A DNA stretch of 64,000 bases from Proteiniclasticum sediminis (GTDB lineage Bacteria > Bacillota > Clostridia > Clostridiales > Clostridiaceae). Of the stretch, positions 17,555-25,365 are shown piece by piece; the stretch's first letter is position 1, and each line of letters starts with the position of its first letter. The stretch spans positions 22,516-86,515 of the forward strand of contig NZ_JAGSCS010000013.1 in assembly GCF_018128025.1 (NCBI RefSeq), given 5' to 3'. A model generated the notes under the pieces. The model ran no database searches. It worked only from the letters and a program-made list of their open reading frames with translations, and was not told the origin of the DNA. A program made the position numbers and the translations under genes.

Positions 17555-17585
17555 AGGACATCTCCCCGAGATGTCCTTTTTCTTT
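17555..17585 (+). terminator. Terminator of rubredoxin gene
   Basis: AGGACATCTC / GAGATGTCCT stem with a T-rich tail. The next gene starts only about 30 nt later, so some readthrough may feed it. Confidence 0.8.
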
Positions 17586-17615
17586 CCCATTATTGATGAA
17601 GGAGAAATACAGAAC

Positions 17616-18209
17616 ATGGATATCATCATCCGACATGAGGAAGAGGAAGACTACCTTCAGGTGGAGAACCTCATCCGGGAAGCCTTCTACAATATCTACA
17701 AGCCCGGCTGCGAGGAACATCTCATCGCCCACCGCCTTCGGCAGAGTGAAGCCTTCGTGCCTGAACTGGATCTTTTGGTGACCCTGGATGACGAAATCAT
17801 CGGCCAGATTCTCTACACCCGGGCTCGGGTGGAAGATGAAGACGGCCATAACCATACCGTCCTCTGCTTCGGTCCGGTTTCGGTACACCCTCGGCATCAG
17901 AAACGGGGAGTGGGACGAAAGCTCATCGAGACCTCCATGGACCTGGCCTGGGCCCTGGGGTACAAGGGCATTGTCCTCTATGGCAGCCCCCTTTACTACC
18001 ATCAGTTTGGGTTTAAGGATGCCTCTGCCTTTGGGATCACCACCGAGGAAGGCGAGAATTTTGAAGCCTTCATGGCCGTGGAACTGAAACCAGGGGCTTT
18101 AGATGGAGTCCATGGAAGGTTTTACCCGGATCCCGCCTTTACCGTCACCCCCGAGGACGTGGTCGAATTTGAGCGAAGCCGCGCCTTCCCCGACCTAGCC
18201 CAAGACTGA
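17616..18209 (+). CDS. GNAT family N-acetyltransferase
   Basis: 197 residues. Begins MDIIIRHEEEEDYLQVENLI, with the acetyl-CoA binding motif PVSVHPRHQKRGVGRKLIE (R/Q-x-x-G-x-G/A type, about residues 90-108) and GIVLYGSPLYYHQFGF, as in YhbS-like GNAT proteins. The acceptor is unknown. The ATG at 17616 has GAAGGAG about 11 nt upstream, a little far but the best choice; the longer frame from 17439 overlaps rubredoxin and is a shadow. Confidence 0.88.
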   Translation: MDIIIRHEEEEDYLQVENLIREAFYNIYKPGCEEHLIAHRLRQSEAFVPELDLLVTLDDEIIGQILYTRARVEDEDGHNHTVLCFGPVSVHPRHQKRGVGRKLIETSMDLAWALGYKGIVLYGSPLYYHQFGFKDASAFGITTEEGENFEAFMAVELKPGALDGVHGRFYPDPAFTVTPEDVVEFERSRAFPDLAQD

Positions 18210-18245
18210 CCTGGGATCGTTGAGAAGAATCCGCAGGGCCAAAAG

Positions 18246-18293
18246 CAAGCTCCCCCTTGCCTTTTCTCCTAGGAAAAGGCAAAGGGGAGCTCT
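18246..18293 (+). terminator. Terminator of GNAT gene
   Basis: Long stem AGCTCCCCC..GCCTTTTC / GAAAAGGC..GGGGAGCT followed by CTTTTTGTG. Confidence 0.8.
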
Positions 18294-18308
18294 TTTTGTG
18301 CAATCAAA

Positions 18309-18345
18309 AGGGGACCGAACGCTGTTTCAGGCTTTCGGTCCCCTG
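18309..18345 (-). terminator. Terminator of pflBA
   Basis: AGGGGACCGAA / TTCGGTCCCCT stem 14 nt after the pflA stop; the minus strand continues into TTTGATTG. Confidence 0.75.
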
Positions 18346-18359
18346 GTCTTGTCTGGAGT

Positions 18360-19127
18360 TTAGCCGATGCGCTGGGCAACGAACTCGTCTTTTTTCCCGA
18401 CAGAAGTGAAATCCTCTCCCAGTTCGGCAAAAAGCAGATCCGATAATTCCCGCGTACGCTCCCGGTTCATGGGCTCCACGCCCTCCAGCTTATACTTGAT
18501 GTTCATGGACTCATATTTATTTTCACCCAGGGTGTGGTAGGGCAGAAGCTCTACCTTTTCCACCTGGGATAGGGTTTTTATCTTTGCCGCCAGACTGCGG
18601 ATATGGTCTTCCCCGTCGGTGATGCCTGGCACCACCACGTGGCGGATCCACATTTTCACACCTGCCTGCTGACAGGCTTCCAGGAAGCGCTTGGACTTGT
18701 CTTCCTTCTGTCCGGTGACAAAGAGATACTGCTTGGGGTCCTCGTGCTTGATATCAAAAAGTACCAGATCGGTGTAGCTCAAGATTTCCTCATAGTCCCC
18801 AAAACCGTACCCTGCTGTATCCAGCGTGGTATGAATTCCCATATCCTTGGACAGCTTCAGGCATTCCAGAAGAAATTCCGGCTGCAGGAGGGGTTCTCCA
18901 CCGGAGAAGGTGACGCCTCCGCCTGATTTTTCGAAGTAGGGTCGATAGCGCTTGATTTTTTTCATAAGATCAGCAGCTTCCATCTGTTCCCCTGCTCCCA
19001 TCTGCCAAGTGTCGGGGTTGTGGCAGTAAAGACATCGAAGCTTGCAGCCCTGCAGAAACACAACACTGCGGATTCCGGGTCCGTCAACCAGTCCCATGCT
19101 TTCAATTGAATGAATTCTTCCCTTCAA
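18360..19127 (-). CDS. pflA: Pyruvate formate-lyase activating enzyme
   Basis: 255 residues. Radical-SAM protein that installs the glycyl radical on PflB. The [4Fe-4S]/SAM motif CKLRCLYCHNPDTW (CxxxCxxC, about residue 30) and GGGVTFSGGEPLLQ (about residue 70) are intact. The start is TTG at 19127, with GGGGTG 9 nt upstream; no ATG is available near. It lies 35 bp downstream of pflB on the same strand. Confidence 0.95.
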   Translation of the reverse strand: MKGRIHSIESMGLVDGPGIRSVVFLQGCKLRCLYCHNPDTWQMGAGEQMEAADLMKKIKRYRPYFEKSGGGVTFSGGEPLLQPEFLLECLKLSKDMGIHTTLDTAGYGFGDYEEILSYTDLVLFDIKHEDPKQYLFVTGQKEDKSKRFLEACQQAGVKMWIRHVVVPGITDGEDHIRSLAAKIKTLSQVEKVELLPYHTLGENKYESMNIKYKLEGVEPMNRERTRELSDLLFAELGEDFTSVGKKDEFVAQRIG

Positions 19128-19162
19128 TGTCTTTACACCCCTTTATGGTTTATGTGAACGAA

Positions 19163-21391
19163 TTACATCGTTTCGTGGAAGGTTCTGGAAATAACTTCCA
19201 TCTGCTGTTCTCTGGACAGACGGTTGAAGTTAACGGCATATCCGGAGACACGGATGGTCAGTGTGGGGTACTTCTCGGGATGCTCCATGGCATCTTCCAG
19301 CTTAGCCCGGTTCAGCACATTCACGTTCAGGTGATGGGCATCCTGGCCGAAGTATCCGTCAAGGACAGCGGAGAGGTTGTTGATTCTCTCGGTTTCGGAC
19401 TTGCCCAGGGCATCCGGAACGATGGAGAAGGTGTTGGAAACGCCGTCTTCGCAGGTGTTGCAGTAAGGAATCTTAGCAACGCTGTTCAGGGATGCCAGAG
19501 CGCCTTCCATATCTCTTCCGTGCATGGGGTTTGCACCAGGAGCCAGAGGCTCGCCAGCCTTTCTTCCATCCGGTGTAGCACCGGTCTTCTTTCCGTACAC
19601 CACGTTGGAGGTGATGGTCAGAACCGAAAGGGTGTGCTTGGCATCACGGTAGGTGGGGTGCTTCTTCAGCTCATCGGAGAACTTCTGTACCAGATGGACA
19701 GCGATGTCGTCAACACGGTCATCATCATTGCCATACTTGGGGAACTCGCCTTCGATGATGAAGTCATCGGTGATTCCCAGTTCATTGCGGTGTGCCTTAA
19801 CCTTGGCAAACTTGATGGCGGACAGGGAGTCTGCAGCCACGGAGAGTCCAGCCACACCGAAGGCCATGAGTCTGCCCACATTGGTGTCGTGGAGAGCCAG
19901 CTGTCCTGCTTCGTATGCGTACTTGTCATGCATATAGTGGATGATGTTCATGGTGTTGACATAGAGATCAGCCACGTACTCCAGAACCTTGATGTAGTTG
20001 GCCAGGACCTTGTCGTAATCGAGAACTTCGTCATTGATGGGCTCAATGCCTGCGATGACCTTCTTGCCGGTCTTCTCATCCACACCGCCGTTGATGGCGT
20101 ACAGCAGGGACTTGGCCAGGTTGCATCGGGCGCCGAAGAACTGCATCTGCTTTCCGATGGTCATGGCAGACACGCAGCAGGCGATGGCATAGTCGTCTCC
20201 ATAGGTGGGTCTCATGACATCGTCATTCTCGTACTGAATGGAGTCTGTCTTGATGGACATATCCGCACAGAACTTCTTGAAGTTCTCGGGAAGGCTCTGG
20301 GACCAAAGAACCGTCATGTTTGGTTCAGGCGCAGTGCCCAGGTTGATCAGGGTGTGCAGGAATCGGAAAGATGATTTGGTGACCAGCGATCTGCCGTCCA
20401 GTCCCACACCTCCGATGGATTCGGTGACCCAGGTGGGGTCTCCGGCGAAGAGATCATCATACTCGGGGGTTCTCAGATGACGAACCAGTCTCAGCTTGAT
20501 GACGAACTGATCGATGAGTTCCTGTGCAAAGGCTTCGTCGATGATGCCGGCCTGCAGGTCTCTTTCAATGAAGCAGTCCAGGAAGGTGCTGGTTCTGCCC
20601 AGGGACATAGCGGCACCGTTGTTTTCCTTAACCGCAGCCAGGTATCCGAAATACAGGAACTGAACAGCTTCCTGAGCGTTCTTGGCTGGAGCGGAGATGT
20701 CCACACCGTAGGTGGCAGCCATCTTCTTGATTTCGCCAAGAGCAACGATCTGCATGTTAACTTCTTCACGGCTACGGATGAGGTCATCCAGCATAGCGCC
20801 CTTCAGATTTTCCAGATCTTTCTTCTTCTCTGCGACCAGACGGTCAATACCATAGAGGGCGATTCTTCTGTAGTCGCCGATGATTCTTCCGCGACCATAA
20901 GCATCGGGAAGACCCGTGAGCAGTCCTGCGCTTCTGGCTGCACGCATTTCTTTATTGTAAGCGTGGAATACGCCTTCGTTATGGGTCTTTCTGTACTTAG
21001 GGAATTCTTTCAGAATAGAATCGGAAGCAGTGAGGTCATAAGCTTCCAGAGACTGCTCCACCATACGGAATCCGCCGTAGGGGTTGATGATTCTCTTGAG
21101 GGGGGCATCGGTCTGCAGACCTACGATGGTCTCATGCTCTTTCTCGATGTAACCCGGCTTGAAGTTGTTGATTCCTGCAACGTTCTCCTGATCTACGCCA
21201 AGAACACCCTGCTTGATTTCCTTGATGATCAGTTCGCTGGAGGTCTTCCAGACAGCCTTTGTGTTCTCTGTGGGACCCTGAAGGAACTTATCGTCACCGG
21301 TATACTCGGTGTAGTTCTTCTGGATGAAGTCTCTTACATTGATTTCGTTTTGCCAGTCACCTGCAACAAAACCTTGCCATTCATTTTGCAT
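19163..21391 (-). CDS. pflB: Formate acetyltransferase (pyruvate formate-lyase)
   Basis: 742 residues. Converts pyruvate and CoA to acetyl-CoA and formate under anaerobiosis. The catalytic Cys-Cys pair is seen in [17 protein letters not shown]. The C-terminal glycyl-radical motif [11 protein letters not shown] places the radical glycine at residue 717. The ATG at 21391 follows GAGGAGG. A candidate strong promoter and Rex-like site lie upstream (21462-21501). Central to mixed-acid fermentation together with ldh at 13716. Confidence 0.97.
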   Translation of the reverse strand: MQNEWQGFVAGDWQNEINVRDFIQKNYTEYTGDDKFLQGPTENTKAVWKTSSELIIKEIKQGVLGVDQENVAGINNFKPGYIEKEHETIVGLQTDAPLKRIINPYGGFRMVEQSLEAYDLTASDSILKEFPKYRKTHNEGVFHAYNKEMRAARSAGLLTGLPDAYGRGRIIGDYRRIALYGIDRLVAEKKKDLENLKGAMLDDLIRSREEVNMQIVALGEIKKMAATYGVDISAPAKNAQEAVQFLYFGYLAAVKENNGAAMSLGRTSTFLDCFIERDLQAGIIDEAFAQELIDQFVIKLRLVRHLRTPEYDDLFAGDPTWVTESIGGVGLDGRSLVTKSSFRFLHTLINLGTAPEPNMTVLWSQSLPENFKKFCADMSIKTDSIQYENDDVMRPTYGDDYAIACCVSAMTIGKQMQFFGARCNLAKSLLYAINGGVDEKTGKKVIAGIEPINDEVLDYDKVLANYIKVLEYVADLYVNTMNIIHYMHDKYAYEAGQLALHDTNVGRLMAFGVAGLSVAADSLSAIKFAKVKAHRNELGITDDFIIEGEFPKYGNDDDRVDDIAVHLVQKFSDELKKHPTYRDAKHTLSVLTITSNVVYGKKTGATPDGRKAGEPLAPGANPMHGRDMEGALASLNSVAKIPYCNTCEDGVSNTFSIVPDALGKSETERINNLSAVLDGYFGQDAHHLNVNVLNRAKLEDAMEHPEKYPTLTIRVSGYAVNFNRLSREQQMEVISRTFHETM

Positions 21392-21461
21392 TAGTATGCC
21401 TCCTCATGGATTTATAACACATGTGGTTAAAATCACCAATCTGTTTTTTTCTTACAGACCT

Positions 21462-21501
21462 ATTATACAATAGCTTTCAGCATTTGTTAATCCCTGGTCA
21501 A
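21462..21501 (-). promoter_or_regulatory. pflB promoter overlapped by a candidate Rex operator
   Basis: On the minus strand TTAACA (21485-21490), 17 nt, TATAAT (21462-21467). The -35 overlaps TTGTTAA-TCCC-TGGTCAA (21484-21501), whose left half equals the Rex half-site TTGTTAA and whose right half matches 4 of 7 positions. NADH-responsive control is inferred. Confidence 0.55.
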
Positions 21502-21904
21502 TAATAATTTTCCGCAGCATTACTGCATTTTTACAGGTTAAGTCTTGACACTTCATCTGTTTTTATGGTAAGTGAACATATTTTATCTTCAATCTTACGG
21601 ATAACATAGTACAGATTTCCTTTTTTAGTCGTTTACATGTCATAATTTGTTCCGATCTTTTGCACAGACCTGCATAAAATTAATTTTCCCATTACAGCAT
21701 TTTTTTGTCATACTTTACTCTTTTTTATTGAGTTCCTTTTCTGGAACGATTCTTTTCTGCGCTGACCCGCTAAAAAACCGTCGTTTATCTCCTTGTATTT
21801 TTCCGGAAAAACTTCGATATAAATAGCACAAACTTCCTTTTCAATTCTCTTATTGTACTATTTTTTCATGATTTCCTAGCACACCTTCACCCCACTCACC
21901 TAAA
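21502..21904. other. Long AT-rich intergenic region upstream of pflB
   Basis: About 400 bp without a credible ORF on either strand. A TTGACA on the plus strand (21545-21550) has no fitting -10 or downstream gene. The region may hold further regulatory sites for pflB; I see no structured RNA with confidence. Confidence 0.5.
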
Positions 21905-21957
21905 AAAGTCTCCTTCCTCTACCGGAGGTTCAACCCCAGTGGAGGAAGGAGGCTTTA
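21905..21957 (-). terminator. Terminator of the deacetylase/YkoP-like operon
   Basis: Stem of about 14 bp between AAGTCTCCTTCCTC and GAGGAAGGAGGCTT with a long loop; the A-run at 21902-21907 gives the U-tract. Confidence 0.7.
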
Positions 21958-21976
21958 AATTGGTGTCAACGATGGA

Positions 21977-22531
21977 CTAGACGGAAGATTCCCCTTCTTC
22001 ACCACCCTGGTGTTTCAGATTCATGATCTGATCCCGGGAGATCCAGCATTCTTTCGCGTAGCGCTTCTTTTTGTCCTTCCGCTCTTCTTTCCCTTTACGC
22101 AGGGAGGAACGAAGGACATTCTCCCCAAAGGAGATCATTGACCGTTTCCATGCCGGTTCAATCTCAAAAATCGTGAAGCCCACTCGTTTCGCCAGCCGAT
22201 AGAGCAGGGTAATGCCCAGAACTGCTTTATAGTCCTCATAGCCCTCCTGTTCCAGAAGTTCCCCGACTTTTATCAGTTCATCCTTTAGCATGACAAACAG
22301 GTTACCATAGTGGGTATTCAGCATGTGTAAATTTGTGTTGATTATATGAATTTCGAAAAACTTATCGCCCTTCTTGATCACCGTACCATCACTGATGGTC
22401 ACGGGTTTTCCCTTATAGACGGAAGGCACTAAGTACAAAAAGCCGATATCACTTCCCGGTACGGGTTTCCACCCCTGAAGACGGACAATATTGCGGTCAT
22501 AGAACGCCACGAGGTCATGCAGTATATTCAT
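21977..22531 (-). CDS. YkoP-like protein
   Basis: 184 residues, soluble, highly basic at the C-terminus (SLRKGKEERKDKKKRYAKE). The N-terminal region LHDLVAFYDRNIVRLQGWKP and HIINTNLHMLNTHYGN resembles the YkoP family of Bacillus, whose role is unknown but which often accompanies polysaccharide deacetylases or glycosyl transferases. The ATG at 22531 follows GGAGAG and comes 1 nt after the stop of the deacetylase gene, so translation is coupled. A surface polysaccharide or peptidoglycan link is an inference from that partner only. Confidence 0.65.
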   Translation of the reverse strand: MNILHDLVAFYDRNIVRLQGWKPVPGSDIGFLYLVPSVYKGKPVTISDGTVIKKGDKFFEIHIINTNLHMLNTHYGNLFVMLKDELIKVGELLEQEGYEDYKAVLGITLLYRLAKRVGFTIFEIEPAWKRSMISFGENVLRSSLRKGKEERKDKKKRYAKECWISRDQIMNLKHQGGEEGESSV

Positions 22532-22532
22532 C

Positions 22533-23234
22533 TTATCTCTCCTTGTGCGGGTGTTCCCGATAGATTTCATCGGGAATCACGAACTTGTACCCTTGGGAAA
22601 TCAGTTTAGGCAATGCCGTCTCCAAGGCCCCGATGGTCCGCATGGGGGCATCCTTGGCTCCCCGGCCGTCGTGGAGGAGAATGATATCCCCCGGTTTCAC
22701 TTTCTCCGTCAATACGGTGAAGATATGCTCCACATCACTGAACTTGCTCCAGTCTGAGGCATGCAGAGACCACAGCACCGGCTGAAACTTATACTTCTCA
22801 ATGAAGTTGGAGGAGGTTATGTTCACCAGCCCCCAGGGCGGACGATAAAAGCGGACGGTTATGCCCAGCTCCTTCAGCACGCTGAGGGAACTTTGAAAAT
22901 CCTTTTTGGTGGCCTTGTAGGATCGAAAAATCGCTCCCACATGCTTATTGGCATGGAGACCCACCGTATGACCTTCACTGACAATGCGCTTCACCAGATC
23001 CGGGTACAATTTCGCCTTCTCCCCCAGAACAAAAAATGTACATTTCACGTCATACTTCTTCAGGAGATCCAGCAGCAATGGCGTATAGCGGGGATCCGGT
23101 CCGTCATCAAAGGTGATGGCGATGGATTTATCTTTGGTATCCAGTCTCTTTCTCACCTTCCGGGAGAAATAGCGGAAAAAGATATTGGGCAGGATGGAAT
23201 AGAACATAAAAAAATAAAACAGAAGAGTATCCAT
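22533..23234 (-). CDS. Polysaccharide deacetylase family protein
   Basis: 233 residues. An N-terminal membrane anchor (residues ~3-22, TLLFYFFMFYSILPNIFFRY) is followed by a NodB-type carbohydrate esterase 4 domain. Motif 1 is AITFDDGPDPRYT (catalytic and metal Asp), motif 2 HTVGLHANKH (metal His pair), motif 3 RFYRPPWG and motif 5 ILLHDG. It would de-N-acetylate peptidoglycan or another amino-sugar polymer at the outer face. The ATG at 23234 follows TGGAG. First gene of a pair with the YkoP-like gene. Confidence 0.92.
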   Translation of the reverse strand: MDTLLFYFFMFYSILPNIFFRYFSRKVRKRLDTKDKSIAITFDDGPDPRYTPLLLDLLKKYDVKCTFFVLGEKAKLYPDLVKRIVSEGHTVGLHANKHVGAIFRSYKATKKDFQSSLSVLKELGITVRFYRPPWGLVNITSSNFIEKYKFQPVLWSLHASDWSKFSDVEHIFTVLTEKVKPGDIILLHDGRGAKDAPMRTIGALETALPKLISQGYKFVIPDEIYREHPHKER

Positions 23235-23373
23235 AATAACTCCATTTCACGTGTTGCAATACCAGGAGCACTTTACTCCATATCCTCCATTATACCCTAT
23301 GCACCCTGAAAAAGAATACCGAATGAACTCATTCTCCAAGAAACTATGCCCGTGTTCCCCCCCATCCCTCGAA

Positions 23374-23415
23374 GAAAAAAATTCTACTCCTCTTCCAGGG
23401 GGACCAAAGTAGAAT
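23374..23415 (-). terminator. Second tandem terminator behind the ncRNA
   Basis: ATTCTACT (23381-23388) and AGTAGAAT (23408-23415) form a stem whose minus-strand 3' side runs into seven T residues. It backs up the terminator at 23423-23449. Confidence 0.65.
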
Positions 23416-23422
23416 CAAAAGT

Positions 23423-23687
23423 AAAAAAATAAGCAGCTTAACGCTGCTTAATTTGCACTTGCGTGCTAAAAGTTACTTGACCTAGTCTTTGACCCCACAC
23501 TCGCCTGCTGGAGCTTTTGCTACCCGGAATTAACCTCTCACTACTAACCCTCTCATTTCTGGCAGGACTAACATCTAAACCGCACCATGATTGACAGCAC
23601 TTTGGCTGACTTACGTGGATCCTTTTGCCTGCGACTGGCATGGACTATCGGGAAAAACTCCCGAGCAACTACAAACGTAACTTTCAT
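23423..23687 (-). ncRNA. Structured non-coding RNA downstream of comFC, raiA-motif-like
   Basis: About 265 nt, no ORF, independent transcription unit. It has its own consensus promoter (23693-23721) and an intrinsic terminator (AAGCAGCGTTAAGCTGCTT, 23431-23449, then a U-run). The ends pair: AAAGTTAC (23684-23677) is exactly complementary to GTAACTTT (23476-23469), closing a large multi-branched domain. Inside are the hairpin CGGGA/TCCCG near the 5' end and GCAC-GCAA-GTGC with a GNRA-type loop near the 3' end. raiA RNAs of Bacillota are known to sit next to comFC and raiA genes, so position and size suggest this class. I cannot run a covariance model, and the raiA gene itself is absent here. 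Confidence 0.7.
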
Positions 23688-23692
23688 GAAAT

Positions 23693-23721
23693 ATTATAGC
23701 GGGGTTCCTCTTCAAGTTCAA
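23693..23721 (-). promoter_or_regulatory. Promoter of the ncRNA
   Basis: TTGAAC (23716-23721), exactly 17 nt, TATAAT (23693-23698) on the minus strand, starting 35 nt after the comFC stop codon. Confidence 0.85.
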
Positions 23722-23756
23722 GAACTATCCAGAATTTCTTCAAAGCAAAGCTCCTG

Positions 23757-24377
23757 TCAATGCCTGGCAAAGGTCAGGTATTTCGCTTCCCCTCCTGCTT
23801 CCTCCAGGAGGGCCACACAGCGGTCCACCGTAGCTCCGGTGGTCAGGACATCGTCCAGAATCAGCAGCCGTTTTCCCTTTAGCTGCTGCTGCACCTCCGG
23901 AAGGAGGGCAATGTTTTTCGCATTCTCTTTCCGCTCTTCCCGATCCAGCGCTTTCTGCTCCAATTTTCCATGGCGAAAGCAGGACCATACGGGAAGCTTC
24001 AGCTGAATCCCCACTTCCCGGGCAAAAAGTGCCCCATGGTCAAACCCCAGCAGCTTTTGTGATTTGGGTGAGGAAGGCGCATAGGTTAGAACATCAAAGC
24101 TTCGAAGGGTCTCCCCTTCTCTCTCCACGATGCAGCGGACCATGGCCCGCATGGCGGAGAATCCGCCATGCTTTTTATACCGGGAAATGAGTTCCTTGGC
24201 CCCTCCCTCATAACGGTAAAGAGCAGTTCCCTGGGGACAAGTCTCCAGAGACCCGCTCTGGGCAGAGGGAAGTTTCCCCCGGCACTCCCCGCAGATTCCC
24301 TCACTGAACCGACGACACAAGGGGCAGCTGAGCTCGGGAAAGAAGAACTCCAGGATTTTATGTTGGAGACTGTTCAA
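23757..24377 (-). CDS. comFC: ComF family protein (ComFC-type phosphoribosyltransferase)
   Basis: 206 residues. An N-terminal zinc-finger-like cluster CPLCRRF...CGECRG (residues ~18-33) is followed by a type I phosphoribosyltransferase domain with the PRPP motif LLILDDVLTTGAT (about residue 170). ComFC works with the ComFA helicase in DNA uptake. The start is TTG at 24377; it lies inside the end of the preceding gene (20-bp overlap), which shows translational coupling. Downstream lies the ncRNA above. Confidence 0.88.
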   Translation of the reverse strand: MNSLQHKILEFFFPELSCPLCRRFSEGICGECRGKLPSAQSGSLETCPQGTALYRYEGGAKELISRYKKHGGFSAMRAMVRCIVEREGETLRSFDVLTYAPSSPKSQKLLGFDHGALFAREVGIQLKLPVWSCFRHGKLEQKALDREERKENAKNIALLPEVQQQLKGKRLLILDDVLTTGATVDRCVALLEEAGGEAKYLTFARH

Positions 24378-25353
24378 ACCCCTGCTCCCACAGCACCTTG
24401 TTAAAGTAGCGCGTCATCTCCCGGGTCCGTTCTATATCCCGGGTAATGGTCTGGCAAAGCATGATGACCTCCCCATTGAGTTCATCATAGTATCCGCTGC
24501 GCAGGCAGAAGAAGAGCAGTTCCCGATAACTGTACCGGGGGGCATCGGCCCCATGGATGATGATTTCAAGATTGGCCGGCACATCGAGATAATCGTCCAA
24601 ATCGTCTGTGATGAAGATATGGGGTTTGCTTTCATCCTGAGAAAGTTCAACCATCTTCCGGGTTCCGATTTCATCCACATCATAGATGCAGGCACTGAAG
24701 GTTTCATCGATTTTGCTCAAAAACCGGGCCACCTTTCGTTTGACCTTCTTGTTTTCCGTGAGAAAGAGAACCTTCTTCTTCTCATAGACAAACCAGAGCA
24801 GATACTCGTAGACCGAAGTGGGCACAAACTCCTCCAGATTGAGCCGGGTTTCAATGACCCGGGGCTCTGACACAAACCCGCTGCGCTCTGCCAAGGGGAC
24901 CTCCACCACTTCCACTCCCATGAACACTGTTTCGAAGGAGTAGGCCAGCACTTTTTTGCAGTGGCCGTAGATGAGCCCAATGAGCGTTTGCATCTCCGGT
25001 TTCTTGTGGATGGGGAAGGAATTCACATCATCATAGATGGCCAGGTCATAGGCTCCCCGTACGCGGGTGGCCTGGTGATAATCCACCACCACCAGGGCTG
25101 CATCCTCCTGGATCTCAAACTCCTGATGCAGGGAAAAGGAGTCCCACCCCCGGGCGCGAAGCTCTTCCACCAGAAGTACCTTCTCTTTATCTTCCCCCGT
25201 GATGTAGAGCACTTTTCCTCCGGCTCGCAGCACCTTGTCCACCAGTTCCAAAAAGGGGGCCACACCCCGGTAAGGCACAGTCTTAATATTTATAGTCTTT
25301 TCCACGGAATGATCGTACCAGGTCTCAAGCTGTTCAAACTTTTCTTTTAGCAA
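24358..25353 (-). CDS. Degenerate ComFA/helicase-like protein upstream of comFC
   Basis: 331 residues, in the place where ComFA is expected. The layout resembles two RecA-like lobes: lobe 1 RAGGKVLYITGEDKEKVLLVEEL then ALVVVDYHQATR, lobe 2 KKKVLFLTENKKVKRKVARFL then PHIFITDDLDDYLDVP. A Walker A (GKT/S) and a DEAD/DEAH box are missing, so ATP hydrolysis is unlikely. No zinc cluster is seen at the N-terminus. The start is TTG at 25353 with GGGGG upstream, 12 bp after recD2. I infer a decayed or repurposed ComFA relative; an unrelated protein is possible. Confidence 0.55.
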   Translation of the reverse strand: MLKEKFEQLETWYDHSVEKTINIKTVPYRGVAPFLELVDKVLRAGGKVLYITGEDKEKVLLVEELRARGWDSFSLHQEFEIQEDAALVVVDYHQATRVRGAYDLAIYDDVNSFPIHKKPEMQTLIGLIYGHCKKVLAYSFETVFMGVEVVEVPLAERSGFVSEPRVIETRLNLEEFVPTSVYEYLLWFVYEKKKVLFLTENKKVKRKVARFLSKIDETFSACIYDVDEIGTRKMVELSQDESKPHIFITDDLDDYLDVPANLEIIIHGADAPRYSYRELLFFCLRSGYYDELNGEVIMLCQTITRDIERTREMTRYFNKVLWEQGFEQSPT

Positions 25354-25365
25354 TCGTTTATCCCC

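Noticed and set aside
21545-21573. TTGACA on the plus strand upstream of pflB
   Set aside because: No -10 at a proper distance and no plus-strand gene downstream.
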